DNA of 64,000 nucleotides from Bilophila wadsworthia ATCC 49260 (lineage in GTDB: Bacteria; Desulfobacterota; Desulfovibrionia; Desulfovibrionales; Desulfovibrionaceae): the NCBI RefSeq assembly GCF_000701705.1, contig NZ_JNJP01000009.1, positions 17,672 through 81,671 of the forward strand, written 5' to 3'. Position 1 is the stretch's first letter. Every line of letters starts with the position of its first letter. Below are positions 24,235-33,265 of the stretch, piece after piece. Under the pieces are notes generated by a model, which ran no database searches, was not told the DNA's origin, and saw only the letters and a list, made by a program, of their open reading frames with translations. The position numbers and the translations under genes were made by a program.

Positions 24235-24801
24235 GGCAGTCTCCTTGCTTGTCAAGCTGTTATTGAAGTCCTCGGCACACTCGCCGCTGCCGGGATGCGG
24301 GCTGGATTCAACCTCTGTTGCCCACGGAACGCCGCTCACAGGCATGTTCGGGGCGTATGCATCAGGCACGCGGTATGCCAAGCGCTTTCGTCGGTACAGT
24401 AGCCGCAAGGAGCCCCTTTGTCATCAAGGCTGGCAGTGCCGATATAGAGAAAGGCTCCGGAGAGTATCCCGCCTCCGCGCAGGCATACGCTTGAGCAAGG
24501 GTGTTCCGCCGGAAGCTCTGCACAGAAGGGATAACCTTCTAGTATGCTGATATTCATTGCATTATCGCCCATAGCGCATTTCATGGAAACGACTGATGCG
24601 GAGAGAGCCCTGCCCCTGGTTCGCGGTGAAAGGCTTTCCGGACATGTGCTGGCCTTGAATGTATTTGAGAATGCACGTAAAAGCGAAATCATCTCCTGAC
24701 GTCTTACGATTCGGGAGCATACGGATGTCCCGGCGCGCACGCTCCTCCGGGAACGCGGCCTGAACGGCCGCCTGTCTAACCTTGTGAAAAACAGAGTCGC
24801 C
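24235..24801. other. Intergenic region between ridA copy 2 and the binding protein
   Basis: A gap of about 570 bases with no supported gene and no GTCGAC site. A cysteine-rich 73-codon frame on the minus strand (ATG near 24557) has no ribosome-binding site. I cannot assign a promoter with confidence. Confidence 0.4.
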
Positions 24802-25974
24802 ATGAATCGCTTTTGCCGTTTGTTCCTCTTTATGCTGATGTGCGGCGGTCTGCTCTTTGCCGCCGTTCCCGCGTCCGCCGGCGACGGAACCCAAGCTGTT
24901 CAGGAAAAAACTCCCGCCCATCCCGCAAAAAAATGGCGGGTGGCCTACATTGAGGGCGGCGGGTACACGGACTATCAGCGTATCCTTGCCGCAACGGCCA
25001 AGGGGCTTGCCGAACTTGGGGTCATTGCCGATGGCGATGTGCCCATCCCGGAGAAGACGGACGACACCCGGCCCATTTGGGACTGGCTCGCCGAACATGC
25101 GGGCGGCGATCGGCTGGTGTTTTTGAAAGACGGCTACTATTCCGCCAACTGGGACGCGGCGCAACGTGCCGCCAACAGAAAGGCCCTGCTCGACCGTATC
25201 CGTGAAAAGGGCGACGTGGACATGATTTTCGCCTTCGGCACATGGGCCGGGCTGGACATGGCCACAGCCGATATTTCCGTTCCGGTGTTCTCCATGTCGG
25301 TCACCGACGCCGTACAGGCGGGTATCGCCAAATCGTTGAAGGACTCCGGGCGCGACAACCTGCACGCACAGATCGACCCCGAGCGCTACAAGCGCCAGAT
25401 CGCCGTTTTCCATGATATTTTTGGTTTCAAGAAAATGGGCATCCCTTATGAGGATACGCCGGAAGGCCGTTCCGACGTCTCGCTGGCCGCCATCGAATCC
25501 GCCGCCGATGAGCTTGGCATCGAGCTTGTGCGCTGCACCACGGCGCTGAACGTGCCTCCGGATCAGAGCTTCGCCAATCTCAAGCAGTGTGTTTCCCAAC
25601 TGGCGAAAACCTCTGACGCCGTGTACCTCACCACCAACTCGGGTATGCAGTGGAACCGGATGCGGGAACTGCTCCAGCCGCTCATTGAAGCGGGCGTCCC
25701 CTCCTTTTCCCAGAGCGGCATCGAGGAAACGAAGCTCGGCGTCCTGATGAGCCTGTCCCAAAGCAGTTTTTCCAGTGAAGGCCGCTTCGGGGCCGAAGCC
25801 ATCGTCAAAGTCATGGACGGTATACGCCCCAGAGATGTCGGGCAGGTATTCGACAGCGCAATAGGGCTTGCCATCAATCTGGAAATGGCGCGGCTCATCT
25901 ATTGGGACCCGCCTTTCGAGATCCTGCTGGCGGCGGACGCGATCTATCAGGACATCAAAAACGCGGGCGAGTAA
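24802..25974 (+). CDS. PF04392-type ABC substrate-binding protein (TrpX-like)
   Basis: A 390-residue secreted protein. A signal peptide ends at PASAGDG. The mature part begins with KKWRVAYIEGGGYTDYQRIL and continues as a two-lobed periplasmic-binding fold with PVFSMSVTDAVQAGI, VFHDIFGFKKMGI, DAVYLTTNSG and the C-terminal AIGLAINLEMARL. This matches the ABC_sub_bind family. Start codons ATG 24802 and GTG 24784 are both possible; the shorter form gives a normal signal peptide. No ABC permease or ATPase is nearby. The next gene begins two bases after the stop and encodes a sensor-transporter fusion, so the protein may present its ligand to that sensor. Confidence 0.78.
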   Translation: MNRFCRLFLFMLMCGGLLFAAVPASAGDGTQAVQEKTPAHPAKKWRVAYIEGGGYTDYQRILAATAKGLAELGVIADGDVPIPEKTDDTRPIWDWLAEHAGGDRLVFLKDGYYSANWDAAQRAANRKALLDRIREKGDVDMIFAFGTWAGLDMATADISVPVFSMSVTDAVQAGIAKSLKDSGRDNLHAQIDPERYKRQIAVFHDIFGFKKMGIPYEDTPEGRSDVSLAAIESAADELGIELVRCTTALNVPPDQSFANLKQCVSQLAKTSDAVYLTTNSGMQWNRMRELLQPLIEAGVPSFSQSGIEETKLGVLMSLSQSSFSSEGRFGAEAIVKVMDGIRPRDVGQVFDSAIGLAINLEMARLIYWDPPFEILLAADAIYQDIKNAGE

Positions 25975-25976
25975 AC

Positions 25977-28256
25977 ATGGAATCATCCCGTAGGCGTTTG
26001 CTCATCGGCGGTCTGGCAACGCTTCTCGCCGCGCAGTGCCTGTATGGCATCCTCACGCTGGCTACCCTGTACAAATCCTATAAGACTTCCCTTGTTTCGG
26101 TGCAGGCCATTGCCAGCGAAAAGTTCAGCCTCGATCTCTCGCGTCTGGCCCGTTTCGGCAAAGATCCCGAACGCGTGGAGGACATGGCCGAGCGCGTGCG
26201 CCGTTTTTGCGAAATCGCGGGCGTCAGCCGCCTTGCCGTACTGGACGGAAAAGGGCGGAGCATCGCCGCCTGGCCCTCCGACGCATCGGAGGCCCCGCCC
26301 GTCCCTCAGGACGAGAACAAGCTCAAAACGCTGCACGGCGAGGTGAAGACCTTCGACGCCGACGGGAAGGTCTGGATCGTCCAGCCCATCAGGAACCGGA
26401 CCGGAACCGATGTGGGGAGCGTGCTCGCCGGGTTCGACGAGGCGGGCATGACCGCGCTTGTCGGCAAAGCCGCCTCCATGCACGCGCTCCTGTTCCTCGG
26501 GGTGGCCGTACTGGGTGGCTCTTTGTTTATCCTGCTGGTATTGCGGGAAGGCAAGCCCCCTTTCCCCAGGCTCGGAAAAGGATGTCTCATCATCCCCCTG
26601 CTCGTCAGCCAGATCGCTTTCCTTTTTTTCCTCCGGGGCCCGGTCGTTTCCTTTTTGGAGGAAAACGCCCGAGACGCCGGAACGCAGCTTGCCCGCTACA
26701 TTGGGCATGATGTCGCTCACATCAACGATCTCGGGTTGAAGCTGGCGGATGTGCCTTCCGTCAGGACGTATCTGGACCACATACGCCAAAGCTTGCCCTG
26801 GGCGCAGTCCATCACCGTCAGCGACGCCGGCGGGACCACCTTTACGGCGGGGAACCCGAGGACGCCCCTCCAAGCGGGCGTGCCCCTGTCCGCCGACAGC
26901 CCGGTTTCCGTGACCGTGGGCATTGACGAGAGCACGGTATGGGAAGCCTTCCGCTCCATCGTCTACGACACCCTGACCATCATGATCATCGCCATGCTGT
27001 TCATGCTGGAGCTTGTGCCCCTGCAGGGCGTGGGACAGGCCGCCGCGCCGTCCTCCGGTGACCCCCTGCCGCCGCGCATCATGCGCCCGATCATTTTTCT
27101 GTGCATGTTCGCCATCGATCTGCCCGCTTCCTTTATCCCTCTGCGGATAGCGGAAATGGATCTCGGCCTGCTTGGGCTCCCGCCCGATGTGGTGATGGGC
27201 CTCCCGCTGTCGTTTGAAATGTGCGCGGTGGGCATAGGCATCCTCATAGGCAGTTTTTGGAGCCAAAAGAGCGGCTGGCGGCCCCTTCTGCTGTGGGGGG
27301 CGCTGCTGGTGGCGCTCGGCAACGTCGCAAGCGGCCTTGTCTCGGATTCCCTCGCCTACATCCTCTCCAGAGGCGGCGCGGGGTTCGGCTACGGCCTCAT
27401 CAACCTCGCCGGGCAGGTCTTCGTCGTGTCGCACTCCTCGCCCGAGCACCGGGCCGGGAACCTCTCCGCGCTCGTCGCGGGCCTATACGCCGGGTTCCTG
27501 TGCGGCAGCGCCTTCGGCGGGCTCATCGCGGATAACCTCGGGTATGCGTCGGCCTTCCTCGTTTCGGCGGGATTGATGGCCATCATCGGGATCTTCCTCC
27601 ATTTCGCGCTGCCCCGCGAGGCGTGGACTCCCGAACCGTCGGCCTCAGGGCGCATCTCCCTGCGCGGGCTCGGCGCCTTTTTCTCGGACATCAAGATGGC
27701 GGGCCTGCTGCTGGGCAACATCTTCCCCTGCGCCTTTGTGACCGTGTGCCTGTTCCAATTCTTCCTTCCCGTGTCGCTCAGCCAGGCCGGGGTCAGCCCG
27801 GCGGGCATCGGGCGGGTGTTCCTGCTGTTCTGCCTCGTGATCATCTACCTCGGCCCCTTCTTCGGGAGGGCCGTGGACAAGTCGCCCAACAAGCTCGTCT
27901 GGCTCGTGGGCGGCGGGTTCCTGTGCATCGGCGGCATCATTGCCCTGCTCCTTCTCGACGGGCTCGCGGCGGCTTTCGCCTGCGTGGCGCTGCTCGCCCT
28001 GTGCAATGCCATCGTCGCCAGCGCGCAGGGAACTTATGCGCTCGAAATCCCGGTTTCCCGGCAGGTCGGATCCGGCAGGACGGTGGGGATCTACAATATC
28101 ACCGAACGGCTCGGCCAAATGCTCGGCCCGGTAGCTCTCGGGCAGGTGATCGCCCTGTGGGGCGTGAATTCGGGACTACTCGGGATGGCGGCGGTCCTCG
28201 CCGTCCTGAACATCCTTTTCGCCCTGACCGGGCGCTTGGCCAAGGCTGGCGCATGA
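25977..28256 (+). CDS. Sensor-MFS fusion membrane protein
   Basis: A 759-residue protein. Residues 8-32 form a first transmembrane helix and about 33-165 an extracytoplasmic CACHE/PAS-like sensor domain (VQAIASEKFSLDL, FCEIAGVSRLAVLDGKGR). Helices follow at about 169-190 and 203-222, a second periplasmic sensor segment at 223-328 (ARYIGHDVAHINDLG, WAQSITVSDAGG), and a helix at 330-350. Residues 366-759 form a 12-helix MFS transporter (LSRGGAGFGYGLINLAGQ, HRAGNLSALVAGLYAGFL). No kinase, cyclase or methyl-accepting domain is present. The start follows the upstream binding-protein stop by two bases, so the pair is translationally coupled. A ligand-gated transporter is the inference; the substrate is unknown. 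Confidence 0.7.
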   Translation: MESSRRRLLIGGLATLLAAQCLYGILTLATLYKSYKTSLVSVQAIASEKFSLDLSRLARFGKDPERVEDMAERVRRFCEIAGVSRLAVLDGKGRSIAAWPSDASEAPPVPQDENKLKTLHGEVKTFDADGKVWIVQPIRNRTGTDVGSVLAGFDEAGMTALVGKAASMHALLFLGVAVLGGSLFILLVLREGKPPFPRLGKGCLIIPLLVSQIAFLFFLRGPVVSFLEENARDAGTQLARYIGHDVAHINDLGLKLADVPSVRTYLDHIRQSLPWAQSITVSDAGGTTFTAGNPRTPLQAGVPLSADSPVSVTVGIDESTVWEAFRSIVYDTLTIMIIAMLFMLELVPLQGVGQAAAPSSGDPLPPRIMRPIIFLCMFAIDLPASFIPLRIAEMDLGLLGLPPDVVMGLPLSFEMCAVGIGILIGSFWSQKSGWRPLLLWGALLVALGNVASGLVSDSLAYILSRGGAGFGYGLINLAGQVFVVSHSSPEHRAGNLSALVAGLYAGFLCGSAFGGLIADNLGYASAFLVSAGLMAIIGIFLHFALPREAWTPEPSASGRISLRGLGAFFSDIKMAGLLLGNIFPCAFVTVCLFQFFLPVSLSQAGVSPAGIGRVFLLFCLVIIYLGPFFGRAVDKSPNKLVWLVGGGFLCIGGIIALLLLDGLAAAFACVALLALCNAIVASAQGTYALEIPVSRQVGSGRTVGIYNITERLGQMLGPVALGQVIALWGVNSGLLGMAAVLAVLNILFALTGRLAKAGA

Positions 28257-28477
28257 CGGATTGCCGCCCTCCCCTTGAGGGGACCAGCTTCCGCTTTTTG
28301 CATAGCCGCCACATGTTTTCCGCAAAGCGCCTCCTCCGATCCTCCTCCGTGCGCCGCAGTATGGCATTTCACGCGGGAGGGTTCCTTTCCGGCCCGCTTT
28401 TTGCTTTGTTCCTTGCAAGAGACAACGATGCGCAATAGTGTTGGCACCGCTGGATGCCGCCTTGCAAAGGAGCACAC

Positions 28478-29929
28478 ATGATTGATCCGCTGGCTATGCC
28501 CATCTTCAAGCCTCTTTGGGAGGCCTTTCCCTATCTTCCCGGCTGTTTTGCGGCATGGCGCGGCATGAGCCTCGGTGAAATATCCGCTTCGGCCTACGCG
28601 GCGGCGGACGGGGAACGTCGGCCTTCCGACGCCATCGTGGACTGCATGGCGAAACACGCGGCACGAAGCCTCGGCAACGATGTTGGCCAAGCGGTCAAGC
28701 GGTATTTTTCCCGGAACAGCGCCGTCCTGTCGGCGAATCTGCACGGCATCGACTGCCTGCCTGAAATGGTGCAGGCCGTGCCGTTCTTCGGCCTTGACCG
28801 TCTGGCCGGCGGCACACCGGGGGCCGTAATCCCCGTGCTGTCCTGCGGCGGCGTGTCCCTGCAAAGTTCGGCATACCCGCGCGGGCTGCAATCCTTCCAC
28901 GCGGACGCCCCGGCACGGTTCCCGCTGTTCCGGAGTTCCTGGCAGGATACCGTGGAACTGAATGCCCCCGCCTTGGCCGCAAAGGACGTACGTTCAAGTG
29001 CCGCCCACTGGAGGCCGACCAGGGCCTATGAGGAGCGCGGGCTTGGGACGGTGCTGCACCATTTGCTTGACCCGGACACCCTCGCGCTCAAACGCTTTGG
29101 GGAACAGGCCGCGCGGGTCAACGCGAAGCTGTACGCCGCCCTGTTTCCGGATGCCCGGCCTGTAGTCGCCTATCTCGAATTGGAGGAAATCGCCCGGGAG
29201 CTGCTGATCGGCGATCTTGCCCGGCCCGATTCGGTGTTGCACAGGGCGCTGTTTACGCCGGTCCTGCGCGAGGGGCTTTTACGGCGTCTGGCCGGCGTGC
29301 GCGGCTGTTGGAGCCCCTGCGTGGCTTCCGGCGGCGAGCTGCCCCGGACAGCCGGGAACGGCACGGCCTTTTTCTGGGGCGTAGACGGGCGCGGGCGGCG
29401 GCACCCTCTGCGCCTGTCGCCGGACAACGGCGCGTTCGAATTTCCGGGCTTCCATCTGCCGCTTGTGCCGGAAGCCGTCATCGGAGCCCTGCGCGACCGG
29501 AACATTTATCCGGGGCTGTTCGTTTCCTACATGACGCTTGCACTTGAGCACGGGCTTTGCTGCCACGGCGGGATTTTCCTCGTGCGCTATCTTCCGACCA
29601 TGCTCCACGCCGTGCGTGATCTATTCATGGAGTGCGGCGAACCGCTCCCGCCTCTCCCGGGCCGGACGATGTTGGCGGCTTTCGCCATTTCCATGCAAGC
29701 CCGAGAAACCGGGAGGCTTTTCCCTGCGGGTATGCTGGAACTGCTCACCTCCGGAGGCATCAGCAGGGCGGACCTGCAACGCCTTGCCGATCTCCCGCTT
29801 GAAGCGGTCCTTCCCCTCAGCCTCGCCCGGTGGTGTCTGGACTACACACCCCGCTCGCAACGGACCCCGGCCTGGGAAGCCGACTTGCGCAATGTGGCGT
29901 GGGAAGGCCTCACCATTGAAGTATCATGA
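28478..29929 (+). CDS. Hypothetical protein, 483 residues, family not recognised
   Basis: An uninterrupted frame with AAAGGAG before ATG 28478 and codon usage like its neighbours, so it is a real gene. I do not recognise the family. It appears soluble, with no signal peptide or transmembrane helix. It is rich in Leu, Ala and Arg; a glycine-rich PGAVIPVLSCGG lies near residue 120 and several cysteines and histidines occur, including EHGLCCHGG. It starts about 220 bases after the sensor-MFS gene and is followed by a terminator. Shared orientation suggests, but does not show, a functional link with the two preceding genes. Confidence 0.6.
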   Translation: MIDPLAMPIFKPLWEAFPYLPGCFAAWRGMSLGEISASAYAAADGERRPSDAIVDCMAKHAARSLGNDVGQAVKRYFSRNSAVLSANLHGIDCLPEMVQAVPFFGLDRLAGGTPGAVIPVLSCGGVSLQSSAYPRGLQSFHADAPARFPLFRSSWQDTVELNAPALAAKDVRSSAAHWRPTRAYEERGLGTVLHHLLDPDTLALKRFGEQAARVNAKLYAALFPDARPVVAYLELEEIARELLIGDLARPDSVLHRALFTPVLREGLLRRLAGVRGCWSPCVASGGELPRTAGNGTAFFWGVDGRGRRHPLRLSPDNGAFEFPGFHLPLVPEAVIGALRDRNIYPGLFVSYMTLALEHGLCCHGGIFLVRYLPTMLHAVRDLFMECGEPLPPLPGRTMLAAFAISMQARETGRLFPAGMLELLTSGGISRADLQRLADLPLEAVLPLSLARWCLDYTPRSQRTPAWEADLRNVAWEGLTIEVS

Positions 29930-30055
29930 AATAAAGGCAGTTCGGCACTTCCCCGATAACAAGGCCCGCTTCTGAAAGAAGGATGCGGCCCTCTGTATCG
30001 TACCATGTGCTCCACAGTGGCTTCAGCACTTCCAGCCAACATCTTCTTTCCATAC

Positions 30056-30087
30056 AAAAGCCCCACGCATTATCCGTGGGGCTTTTT
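30056..30087. terminator. Bidirectional terminator
   Basis: AAAAGCCCCACG and CGTGGGGCTTTT form a 12-bp stem with a 7-nt loop and a T tract. Confidence 0.88.
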
Positions 30088-30176
30088 CCGTTCCGGCCTC
30101 ATGGAGAAGAATCTGAATGTCGACAGGCCCGGCCATCACCCAGAATGAGGAGTGTCGCGTGATAATCAGATTTTAT

Positions 30177-30194
30177 ACATGTCTATGGACATGT
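30177..30194 (+). promoter_or_regulatory. Upstream activator site (ACATGT palindrome) of the TRAP operon
   Basis: ACATGTC-TATG-GACATGT, a perfect 7-bp palindrome about 120 bases upstream of a -24/-12 promoter. The 9-mer GACATGTTC at its right side recurs at 36513 (other strand) and 43693, each upstream of another such promoter. Confidence 0.6.
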
Positions 30195-30308
30195 TCTTTT
30201 TTTCTACAAGCGTGAACACGCCGTTTTTCGTCTTCTCTCCCGAGAACATCCCGATTTCTCACCCTCTTTTATTCCCTTTTTCACAATACGGCGCCCAAGA
30301 TACGGCCC

Positions 30309-30322
30309 GGCCCAATTATTGC
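30309..30322 (+). promoter_or_regulatory. Sigma-54 promoter of the TRAP-amidohydrolase operon
   Basis: CGGCCC-AATTA-TTGCT, with GG at 30309-30310 and GC at 30321-30322 and the required 10-bp spacing. It lies about 85 bases before the TRAP permease start. Confidence 0.7.
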
Positions 30323-30408
30323 TTTCCCTTCAGCATGATAGTCCGAGGCTTCATCAGAGGTTGAACATTTGGACAGGCCGCACGGCCTGCGTGAAGAAGG
30401 GGATCACC

Positions 30409-32298
30409 ATGTCATTCGCATTGACACGGGAAGGGATAAAGCCGGTTGCAAAGGGGTTTGCGCTGGCTTTGGCCCTCTTCCAGATCTGGTTTACCACGGG
30501 TTTTGGGGTGCTTGACGGCTCCATGATGCGTGTCATGTTTGTGTCGTTTATCACAGTGCTCGTTTTTCTGTTCATACCTTGCCGTAAATACAAGGAAAAC
30601 GAGAAAGAACCCACGCTGTTTCTGCTTATCGACCTGTGCTGCGCGGGTCTCGCCATCGCCACGGCGGTCTACTTCGCCCTGCATCTGACCGAAATCACCA
30701 CCCGTATGCGCTACATCGACGACGTAACCCCGGCGGCCAAATTCTTCGCCGCCGCAACGGTCCTGCTCGTCCTCGAAATCACCCGCCGCACCACGGGCTG
30801 GGCGCTGGTCATCGTGGCCTCGACGCTTATCCTGTACGCCTTCTTCGGAGACATGCTGCCCCGCGCCGTCAAGCATACGGGCTTCACCTTCGACGTCATC
30901 GTCGAACATCTTTTCCTGCTCAATGAAGGCGTGTACGGCATCCCGATCGGCGTGGCGACGTCGACCCTGTTCGGGTTCATCATGTTCGGGGCGTTCCTCG
31001 AACGCTCCAAGATGAGTTCCATCTTTATGGATCTCGCCTGCCTGCTCACCCGCAACTCGCAGGGCGGGCCCGCCAAGGTCGCCATTTTCGCCTCGGCCCT
31101 GTTCGGGACCATCTCGGGAAGCGCCGCCGCCAACGTCTACGGGACCGGCACCTTCACCATCCCGCTCATGAAGAAGGTCGGCTACCGCGCCCCCTTCGCC
31201 GGCGCGGTGGAAGCCGTCGCCTCCACCGGCGGGCAGCTCATGCCCCCGGTCATGGGGACCGCCGCCTTCCTGATGGCGGATCTGTCCGGCGCGGGTTACC
31301 TCAACGTCGCCAAAGCCGCCCTGCTCCCGGCGATCCTCTATTATCTCGCCCTGCTCGTCATGATCCACTTTGAAGCGGTCAAGAATGACCTTGGCAAGCT
31401 CTCGCCCGACATGGTCCCCGAAACCAAGTCCGTGGTCAGCCGCCTCTACTACCTCGTACCCATCGCCGTGCTGATCCTGCTGCTCGGCATGGGCCGGAGC
31501 GTGGTCTTCTGCGCCAACATCGCCACGCTGAGCATCGTCCTGCTCGCCATGCTCAAGGCCGAGACCCGTTTCACCTTCAAATCCTTCATAGAAGCGCTCG
31601 TCGCCTCCTCGCGCGGGGCCCTGATGGTTTCGGCCTGCTGCGCCTGCTCCGGCCTCATCGTGGGCGTGCTTTCGCTTACCGGCATCGGCTACAAGTTCAT
31701 CAACCTGATCACCATCCTCGCCGGGGACAGCCTGTTCCTGCTCATGGTCTACCTCATGCTGACCAGCTTCGTGCTCGGCATGGGCATCCCGACCACTCCC
31801 GCCTACATCGTGGTCGCCACCCTCGGCGCACCCGCGCTCATCAAGGCCGGGGCCCCGCAGCTCGTCGCCCACATGTTCGTGTTCTACTATGCGATCCTGT
31901 CCTTCATCACCCCGCCCGTGTGCGTCGCGGCCTTCGCGGGGGCTGCCATCGCCGAAAGCAAGGCCATGGAGACGGGCTTTATCGCCCTCAAGCTCGGCAT
32001 CGTGGCCTTCATCGTGCCCTACATGTTCGTCTATCAGCCCGCGCTCCTCGGCATCGGCGAAACGCCCGAAATCATCTGGGCCGCCATCACAGCCATCATC
32101 GGCGTCATCGGCATCGCGGGCGGTATGCAGAGCTGGCTTCTGTGCTCGACCTCCGCATGGGAGCGCGCCTTCCTGCTCATCGGCGGGCTGACGCTCATCT
32201 ATCCCGGCCTCTCCACCGACATCATCGGCTTCGGGCTCCTCTTCTCCGTAGGCATCGTCCAGATGCTCCGCCGCAGGAGAGCACCCATCGCCGCATAA
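30409..32298 (+). CDS. TRAP transporter fused permease (small plus large subunit)
   Basis: A 629-residue inner-membrane protein with the 4TM small subunit fused to the 12TM large subunit, the form that works with TAXI binding proteins. Family stretches include VLLVLEITRRTTGWALVI, GVATSTLFGFIMFGAFLE, GTISGSAAANVYGTGTFTIPLMK, VEAVASTGGQLMPPVMGTAAFLMA and LGMGIPTTPAYIVVATL. ATG 30409 follows AAGGGG. It drives sodium- or proton-coupled uptake of an organic acid delivered by the TAXI protein encoded two genes downstream. The operon lies under a sigma-54 promoter. Confidence 0.93.
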   Translation: MSFALTREGIKPVAKGFALALALFQIWFTTGFGVLDGSMMRVMFVSFITVLVFLFIPCRKYKENEKEPTLFLLIDLCCAGLAIATAVYFALHLTEITTRMRYIDDVTPAAKFFAAATVLLVLEITRRTTGWALVIVASTLILYAFFGDMLPRAVKHTGFTFDVIVEHLFLLNEGVYGIPIGVATSTLFGFIMFGAFLERSKMSSIFMDLACLLTRNSQGGPAKVAIFASALFGTISGSAAANVYGTGTFTIPLMKKVGYRAPFAGAVEAVASTGGQLMPPVMGTAAFLMADLSGAGYLNVAKAALLPAILYYLALLVMIHFEAVKNDLGKLSPDMVPETKSVVSRLYYLVPIAVLILLLGMGRSVVFCANIATLSIVLLAMLKAETRFTFKSFIEALVASSRGALMVSACCACSGLIVGVLSLTGIGYKFINLITILAGDSLFLLMVYLMLTSFVLGMGIPTTPAYIVVATLGAPALIKAGAPQLVAHMFVFYYAILSFITPPVCVAAFAGAAIAESKAMETGFIALKLGIVAFIVPYMFVYQPALLGIGETPEIIWAAITAIIGVIGIAGGMQSWLLCSTSAWERAFLLIGGLTLIYPGLSTDIIGFGLLFSVGIVQMLRRRRAPIAA

Positions 32299-32410
32299 CC
32301 CCGCTCCGGCAGGAGCCCTTCCTGCGGGTGGTCCACCCGGCATCCCGCCCGCGGGAAGGCTGTTTCGGTCCCACAATCATTTCACATAAACAGCTTCAAG
32401 GAGTTTTAAG

Positions 32411-33262
32411 ATGATCATCGATTTCCGTATGCGGCCCCCGGCACGGGGTTTCCTGAACATCGGCGTCTACGACGACGTGGCCCGCACCGCAAAGCTCACC
32501 GAATGCTTTTCCATGAAACAGGCCCCGTCCGTCGCCCAGAAATCCCCCGAACTGATGCTTCAGGAAATGGACACCGCCGGGGTGACGATGGGCGTCATCC
32601 CGGGCCGCAACGGCCACTTCAAGGGGTCCATCTCCAACGACGACATCATCAGCCTGCTGGGTGATTTTCCGGGCCGTTTCGTGGGCATGGCCGGGCTCAA
32701 CGCCTCCAAAAGGGAAGAGTCGCTGGAAGAAATCCACCGCACCGTGCTGAACGGCCCCCTCAAGGGCATCTGCATGGAGCCCGGCGCTCTGGACAAGCCC
32801 ATGTACGCCGACGACCCGCGCATCTATCCCATTTATGATCTGTGCGAACAGCACCGCATCCCGGTCATCCTGATGCTCGGAGGCCGGGCCGGGCCGGACA
32901 TCACCTACAGCGATCCCAAGATCATCAACCGCATCGCCGCCGACTTCCCGAAGACCAACTTCATCATTTCGCACGGCGGCTGGCCGTGGGTGCAGCAGAT
33001 CCTCGGCGTGTGCTTCTTCCAGAAAAACATCTATCTGTGCCCAGACATGTATCTCTTCAACTGCTCGGGCGCGGCGGATTACATCATGGCGGCGAACAAC
33101 TTCATGCAGGATCGCTTCCTGTTCGGCACGGCCTACCCGCTGATGCCCATCGTGGACTGCGTGAGCCATTTCAAGGGGCTTTTCAAGCCTGAAGTCCTAC
33201 CCAAGCTCCTCTATAAGAACGCGGCAAAGCTTCTGAACATCGAACTGCCCGAGGAGGCATAA
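32411..33262 (+). CDS. Amidohydrolase-fold protein lacking canonical metal ligands (copy 1)
   Basis: A 283-residue TIM-barrel protein of the amidohydrolase-2 family (ACMSD-like). The overall pattern is clear: PGRFVGMAGLNASK, CMEPGALDKPMYADDPRIYPIYDLC, NFIISHGGWPWVQQ, NIYLCPDMYLF, RFLFGTAYPLM. The N-terminal metal motif H-x-H is replaced by IDFRMRP, and the C-terminal Asp in the usual G-S-D-Y-P is Ala in GTAYP. The His of SHGG is kept. The standard mononuclear site is therefore probably lost. It is more likely a decarboxylase, hydratase or lyase with altered chemistry than an ordinary hydrolase. AAGGAG precedes ATG 32411. It sits between the TRAP permease and the TAXI protein. Confidence 0.78.
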   Translation: MIIDFRMRPPARGFLNIGVYDDVARTAKLTECFSMKQAPSVAQKSPELMLQEMDTAGVTMGVIPGRNGHFKGSISNDDIISLLGDFPGRFVGMAGLNASKREESLEEIHRTVLNGPLKGICMEPGALDKPMYADDPRIYPIYDLCEQHRIPVILMLGGRAGPDITYSDPKIINRIAADFPKTNFIISHGGWPWVQQILGVCFFQKNIYLCPDMYLFNCSGAADYIMAANNFMQDRFLFGTAYPLMPIVDCVSHFKGLFKPEVLPKLLYKNAAKLLNIELPEEA

Positions 33263-33265
33263 ATC

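Larger units (their letters stand above)
29930..30408. other. Intergenic control region of the TRAP operon
   Basis: Almost 480 bases without a gene. It contains a bidirectional terminator (30056-30087), a perfect ACATGTC/GACATGT palindrome (30177-30194) and a -24/-12 promoter (30309-30322), each listed separately. Confidence 0.7.

Noticed and set aside
24336..24803. 155-codon minus-strand frame upstream of the second ridA
   Set aside because: The start is poor, the first half is antisense to the next gene's beginning, and the Cys-containing tail shows no known pattern.
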